In this document: in pieces, positions 60,570-64,000 of the stretch
Numbering within the stretch: the first letter of the stretch is position 1
How the letters are laid out: each line of letters opens with the position of its first letter
From: Asticcacaulis tiandongensis
GTDB lineage: Bacteria > Pseudomonadota > Alphaproteobacteria > Caulobacterales > Caulobacteraceae
Assembly: GCF_006475605.1 (NCBI RefSeq)
Contig: NZ_SSBC01000010.1
Span: 310,001 to 374,000, forward strand
Direction of reading: 5' to 3'
DNA length: 64,000 bases
The notes under the pieces: model-generated
Databases searched by the model: none
What the model saw: the letters and a program-made list of their open reading frames with translations, nothing else
What the model was told of the DNA's origin: nothing
Program-made: the position numbers and the translations under genes

Positions 60570-63500
60570 TCAGAACTGGAAGCGCACGCGGATGGCCAGA
60601 GACTTGTTCTCGTAGGCATCCTGTTTTTCATATTCGGCTTCGATGCCGAAGTAGCTGTATTGGTTGCTGGCGGCAATGCGCACACCCGCGACCGGCCCGC
60701 CACCTTCGACCTCACCGCCGGTGAGGGTGAAGGGGTTGCCACCTTCGAAGCTGGCGACCGTGTCGGCCAGTTCGGCCGAGAAGTTATTGCGGTAGCCTAC
60801 CCAGACCTCAGGCTTGAACAGGGCGTCTTTGTTGGCGCGTCCGACATTAAGCAGGGCCGTGCCGCTGAACAGATGGCTGGTGCGTTCTTCGACCGACAGG
60901 TCAAATGCGGCCCCGCCGCCCGTTTCGTCATGGGCATCTTCCTTCAGGCCATAGTAGTCGGCGCTGACCGAGGGGGTGACCGTCAGGAAACCGGCGCCAA
61001 ATTCATAGCTGGCGCCGACGCTGCCGTTATAGGAGACGCCGTTCCACTTTGATTTGCCGTTGGCAATAAAGTTGGTCTCAAGGATATGACGCTCAGATTC
61101 AAAGCTGGCGCGACCAACGCCGCCGCGTGCCCAGGCCTTGAGGCCGCTGCCGTTATCCACGCGCCAGTAAAGGCCGAGGCTCAGGTCTGTGGCGCTCAGG
61201 TCTTCTTCGGGGGTGGCGAAGGAATCGGTCGGAGAGGCGGCGGTATAGCCGAGGAACAGGCCGACGGCCTGTGTGGAGCTCAGGCCGCGTTCAACGCCAC
61301 CGGCAAAGCTGAAGCCACGGGCTTCGAAACCGGCGCTGTCGCCACGCTCGCGCGTGATTTCATAGCCATATTCCTGAAGCCAGTACTGGGTTTCACCGGC
61401 AGAGGGGACGACCGACTGGGCGAACAGGGTGCGGCTCAGGGCTTCGTTACCCTTGGCCAGCGTCAGGATGTTTTCACCCGAGAAGTCCGGCAGGAAGGAC
61501 ATATAGGATTTGAGGAAAGCGGCTTCTGTTGTGGGGGCCAGAAGGGCATTGGTCGCCGCTGTGCTGCCCTGAGCCGCCGTCAGAACGGCATCGAACGCGC
61601 CGTATTCGCTTGCGGACAGGCCGGACTCGGCCTGAGTGCGGACACGCACATCGGCATAGAGGGCCGTACTGGCTGTGTCTGTCGAAAGGCTTGCCATGTA
61701 CAGATAGGGCAGGGACTGATCGAGGTTTTCAACATTCACCGTGCCGAACGAAATGTTCGAGGCGGTGAGGAGGGTATAGCGGGTGCTGCTGCGGACGATC
61801 TTGTCGAAGCCCAGTTCTACCTTTGCGCCATTTTCAAAGGTGGCGGCACCGCTGGAGATCAGCACGGCCTGAGTGGGCGTTTCGGTGTTCAGATTAAAGC
61901 GCAGGGCACCGTCTTTGCGGACGTTCAACTGGCTGAGATTGGCGATTGTGCCGCGTCCGAGCTCCAGACGCCCGTCGATAATATCAAGCGCAAGTGTACC
62001 CGTGCCTTTCAGGATGCCACCAACACGACCGCCCTTATCGATGGTCAGGCTGTTCTGACCGGCACCATAATCAAGTGTCCCCAGCATATAACCGCCATTG
62101 ATAGTGATGACGTCATTGCCTGCCCCAAGCAGAACGTCGCCGGCAATGAAGGGCGCAGGCTTTGGGGCTTCTGTGGTCGAAGTATCATTCTGGATCAGGG
62201 TCAGGCCAACCGTATTGCCGCGGGTGTCGATGGCAATCGGGCGATGGGTCGCCGTCTGGGCATTACCGTCACTGTCGGCACCACCGGAAATAGCCGCAGA
62301 GATGCTGCCGGTGTTGGTCAGGCTGGTGAGGGTATTTGCGCCATCAAAGATAGCCACGGCCTGAGCATCCTTGCCTGTGGCCTGAACGCCAATGGCACCG
62401 CTGTTCAGAAGTGAAGTGGTCTGACCGCCCGAGCCAATATGCACGGCATAGGCTTTGATGTTTTTGCCCGTGGCCTGAGCTGTGATAGCGCCTGAGTTTT
62501 CAATGGCCGGAACCTGTGCGCCCGAACCAATGGACAGACCATAGGCCGAATGTGCGCCTTCGGCGCTTCCGGCACCGGAAGTGATGCTTCCGGCGTTGAT
62601 GAATTTATCCGCTTGTGTGCCTGCCAACAGGGCGACAGCACGCGCATCAGCGTCCAGAGACGCGGCGCTCAGGGTGCCGGAGGAGTAGATGCCGTTTTCG
62701 AGCGTCACTGTGTGACCGAGGCCGCCGACCTGCAGGGCTGTGGCACTCATGCCGCTATAGACGCCGTTGGCGGAAATCGAACCGCGATTGACCAGTCCAT
62801 AGGTCTGGTTTTTATACCGGTCGGTGGCATTAGAGTTATATGTCACGGCACCGATGGTGATGTCCTGCGTCGCTGAGCCAATCAGGAAAGCTGGCGCGCT
62901 GCCGTATTGGACAATCGCCGCAGTGCTTTCGGTCGAATCGGTCAGACCGTTGCCGTTTTCATCGTTGTTTCTCTCGGCGACGGGTTTGTCTGCGTCCGTA
63001 TCAGCCACGGCACCCCCAATCAGGATGCCTTTGGTGACATCACCGGAGATGGAGACAGCGGACTTGCCCTGTTGCTTGTGCTCGGCCTTGAGCTTTTCAA
63101 GCAGGTCAGTGCTCACGCCATTAGGATAGCGATAGCCGGAATTGCCGATGCTCGAATCAATAATGACCGAGCCGGTCTGGGTGCCGGAAATATCCAGACC
63201 TGTCGCGTTCGGCCCCTGAGAGGTGATCGCACCGCTGACATAGACATTACCGGTACGGTCGCCAGCCAGACGGATGCCGGTGACATCAGTGCCGGTGATG
63301 CTCAGATTGCCATCGAAGGTGAAATTGCCAGTCTGGCCGTTTTCAAGGGCTATACCGGCTGACTGATTGCCTTCGACAACGATGCGGGCCGTGGTTGTGG
63401 TGGTGTTGTTAATCGCGATATCGCCGGTGACAGCGCCGGTAGAGCGAATACCGTAACGGTTTGTGCCCTTGGCGAAATCACCGTCGATCAGGCCGTCCTT

Positions 63501-63893
63501 GGGGTCATCCGTGTCGGTCGCCGTATAGTCGTCGGTGATGCTGATGGTGCCGCCATTCATGGTCAGGCCGGTTGTGCGGGCACCGTCAATCAGTACACCG
63601 GTCGCATTATCAGCCGGTTTGGCGATGGTAATAGAGCCTTCGATGACGGCCTTATGATTCGAATTGATCGTCAGGGCGGTCCCGCTTTCGAGGGCTATGC
63701 TGCCTGCCGAGGCGATTTTGATGTCATCCGGATTGCCGGAATTGATAGTCGCCGTCAGCGCAGGCGTGGTGCGCGCGGTCGAAATCGTTGTTTCCGCCTG
63801 AGCCTGCGCGGTAAAGATCAGACCAGACGCGGTGATCAGGCCGAGGGCGGTGGCGTTGAACAGGTGGGATTTGCGCATGGTCTTTTGTTTCAC
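60570..63893 (-). CDS. Autotransporter (type Va) with beta-helix-like passenger
   Basis: A 1107-residue protein. The signal peptide (FNATALGLITASGLIFTAQA) is followed by a long Thr/Ser/Gly/Asn-rich passenger (about residues 35-800) built of short repeats such as GDIAINNTTTT, GNVYVSGAITSQGPNATGLD and KFINAGSITSGAGSAEGAH, which suggest a parallel beta-helix. The C-terminal 280 or so residues form the autotransporter beta-barrel: YWLQEYGYEITRERGD, GFSFAGGVERGLSSTQAVGL, YWRVDNGSGLKAWARGGVGR, and a final Phe in LAIRVRFQF, the BAM signal. The passenger role (adhesin, enzyme or other) cannot be read; no catalytic motif is obvious. The start is at 63893 or at the second ATG, five codons on. Confidence 0.88.
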   Translation of the reverse strand: MKQKTMRKSHLFNATALGLITASGLIFTAQAQAETTISTARTTPALTATINSGNPDDIKIASAGSIALESGTALTINSNHKAVIEGSITIAKPADNATGVLIDGARTTGLTMNGGTISITDDYTATDTDDPKDGLIDGDFAKGTNRYGIRSTGAVTGDIAINNTTTTTARIVVEGNQSAGIALENGQTGNFTFDGNLSITGTDVTGIRLAGDRTGNVYVSGAITSQGPNATGLDISGTQTGSVIIDSSIGNSGYRYPNGVSTDLLEKLKAEHKQQGKSAVSISGDVTKGILIGGAVADTDADKPVAERNNDENGNGLTDSTESTAAIVQYGSAPAFLIGSATQDITIGAVTYNSNATDRYKNQTYGLVNRGSISANGVYSGMSATALQVGGLGHTVTLENGIYSSGTLSAASLDADARAVALLAGTQADKFINAGSITSGAGSAEGAHSAYGLSIGSGAQVPAIENSGAITAQATGKNIKAYAVHIGSGGQTTSLLNSGAIGVQATGKDAQAVAIFDGANTLTSLTNTGSISAAISGGADSDGNAQTATHRPIAIDTRGNTVGLTLIQNDTSTTEAPKPAPFIAGDVLLGAGNDVITINGGYMLGTLDYGAGQNSLTIDKGGRVGGILKGTGTLALDIIDGRLELGRGTIANLSQLNVRKDGALRFNLNTETPTQAVLISSGAATFENGAKVELGFDKIVRSSTRYTLLTASNISFGTVNVENLDQSLPYLYMASLSTDTASTALYADVRVRTQAESGLSASEYGAFDAVLTAAQGSTAATNALLAPTTEAAFLKSYMSFLPDFSGENILTLAKGNEALSRTLFAQSVVPSAGETQYWLQEYGYEITRERGDSAGFEARGFSFAGGVERGLSSTQAVGLFLGYTAASPTDSFATPEEDLSATDLSLGLYWRVDNGSGLKAWARGGVGRASFESERHILETNFIANGKSKWNGVSYNGSVGASYEFGAGFLTVTPSVSADYYGLKEDAHDETGGGAAFDLSVEERTSHLFSGTALLNVGRANKDALFKPEVWVGYRNNFSAELADTVASFEGGNPFTLTGGEVEGGGPVAGVRIAASNQYSYFGIEAEYEKQDAYENKSLAIRVRFQF

Positions 63894-64000
63894 TCGTTAT
63901 AAATTGTGTTTGAATGGATCAGGCACTGAGTCCGATGGCGGAAATGTTTCCGGAGGAATGTGGGCTATTCTATGTCATTAAGTCACAAGCCGGAAACTAT

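Overview
The window is about 64 kb of chromosome from an alphaproteobacterium, most likely a stalked, holdfast-forming member of the Caulobacterales; Asticcacaulis is my best guess, by inference only. Four things point this way. There is a gene run in the order of the Caulobacter holdfast genes hfsE-hfsF-hfsG-hfsH. There is the alphaproteobacterial order cytochrome bc1 chaperone / DUF177 / plsX / fabH / ihfA / MerR. A GAAC-N7-GAAC SOS box lies before recA. Isocitrate dehydrogenase is of the eukaryote-like NADP type. No rRNA, CRISPR array, integrase, transposase or prophage was seen.

Layout. 1-6.1 kb: pgeF (cut by the window edge), a MidA-like methyltransferase and lgt on the minus strand; ubiK, a YbjN protein and proC on the plus strand; then miaE and an EamA transporter on the minus strand. 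6.1-17.4 kb: rplJ-rplL, an unexpected glycosyltransferase gene, then rpoB-rpoC. 17.5-22.8 kb: bamE, the lipid synthesis / IHF / MerR run and tRNA-Pro(GGG). 22.8-27.3 kb: an accessory stretch with a VOC protein, a degraded copy of its 3' end, a solo MntA-like nucleotidyltransferase with what looks like the stub of a HepT toxin gene, and a solo OLD-like AAA+TOPRIM ATPase that may be a phage-defence gene. 27.6-36.9 kb: typA, recA, alaS, an SDR, a GDT1-type Mn exporter behind a yybP-ykoY Mn riboswitch, a GyrI-like protein and an AEC transporter. 36.9-45.6 kb: DUF2939, a CE2-type esterase lipoprotein, icd, the hfsEFGH-type holdfast operon (minus strand) and tRNA-Ser(GCU). 45.7-51.7 kb: a small His-rich exported protein followed by a czcCBA heavy-metal efflux operon. 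51.8-57.7 kb: a LuxR-type regulator beside five genes for exported or membrane proteins of unknown function, two of them divergent tandem paralogues. 57.8-64 kb: an ScsB/DsbD-type electron transporter with an exported redoxin, then a large autotransporter.

A family of GC-rich two-hairpin repeats (eight copies noticed) sits between genes across the window. One copy supplies the last codons of the MidA-like gene. The main candidates for undescribed biology are the secreted-protein cluster at 53-57.7 kb with a shared palindromic motif, the OLD-like/MNT accessory stretch, and the glycosyltransferase lodged between rplL and rpoB. Functions are assigned from motifs and gene order read by eye; no database search was run.
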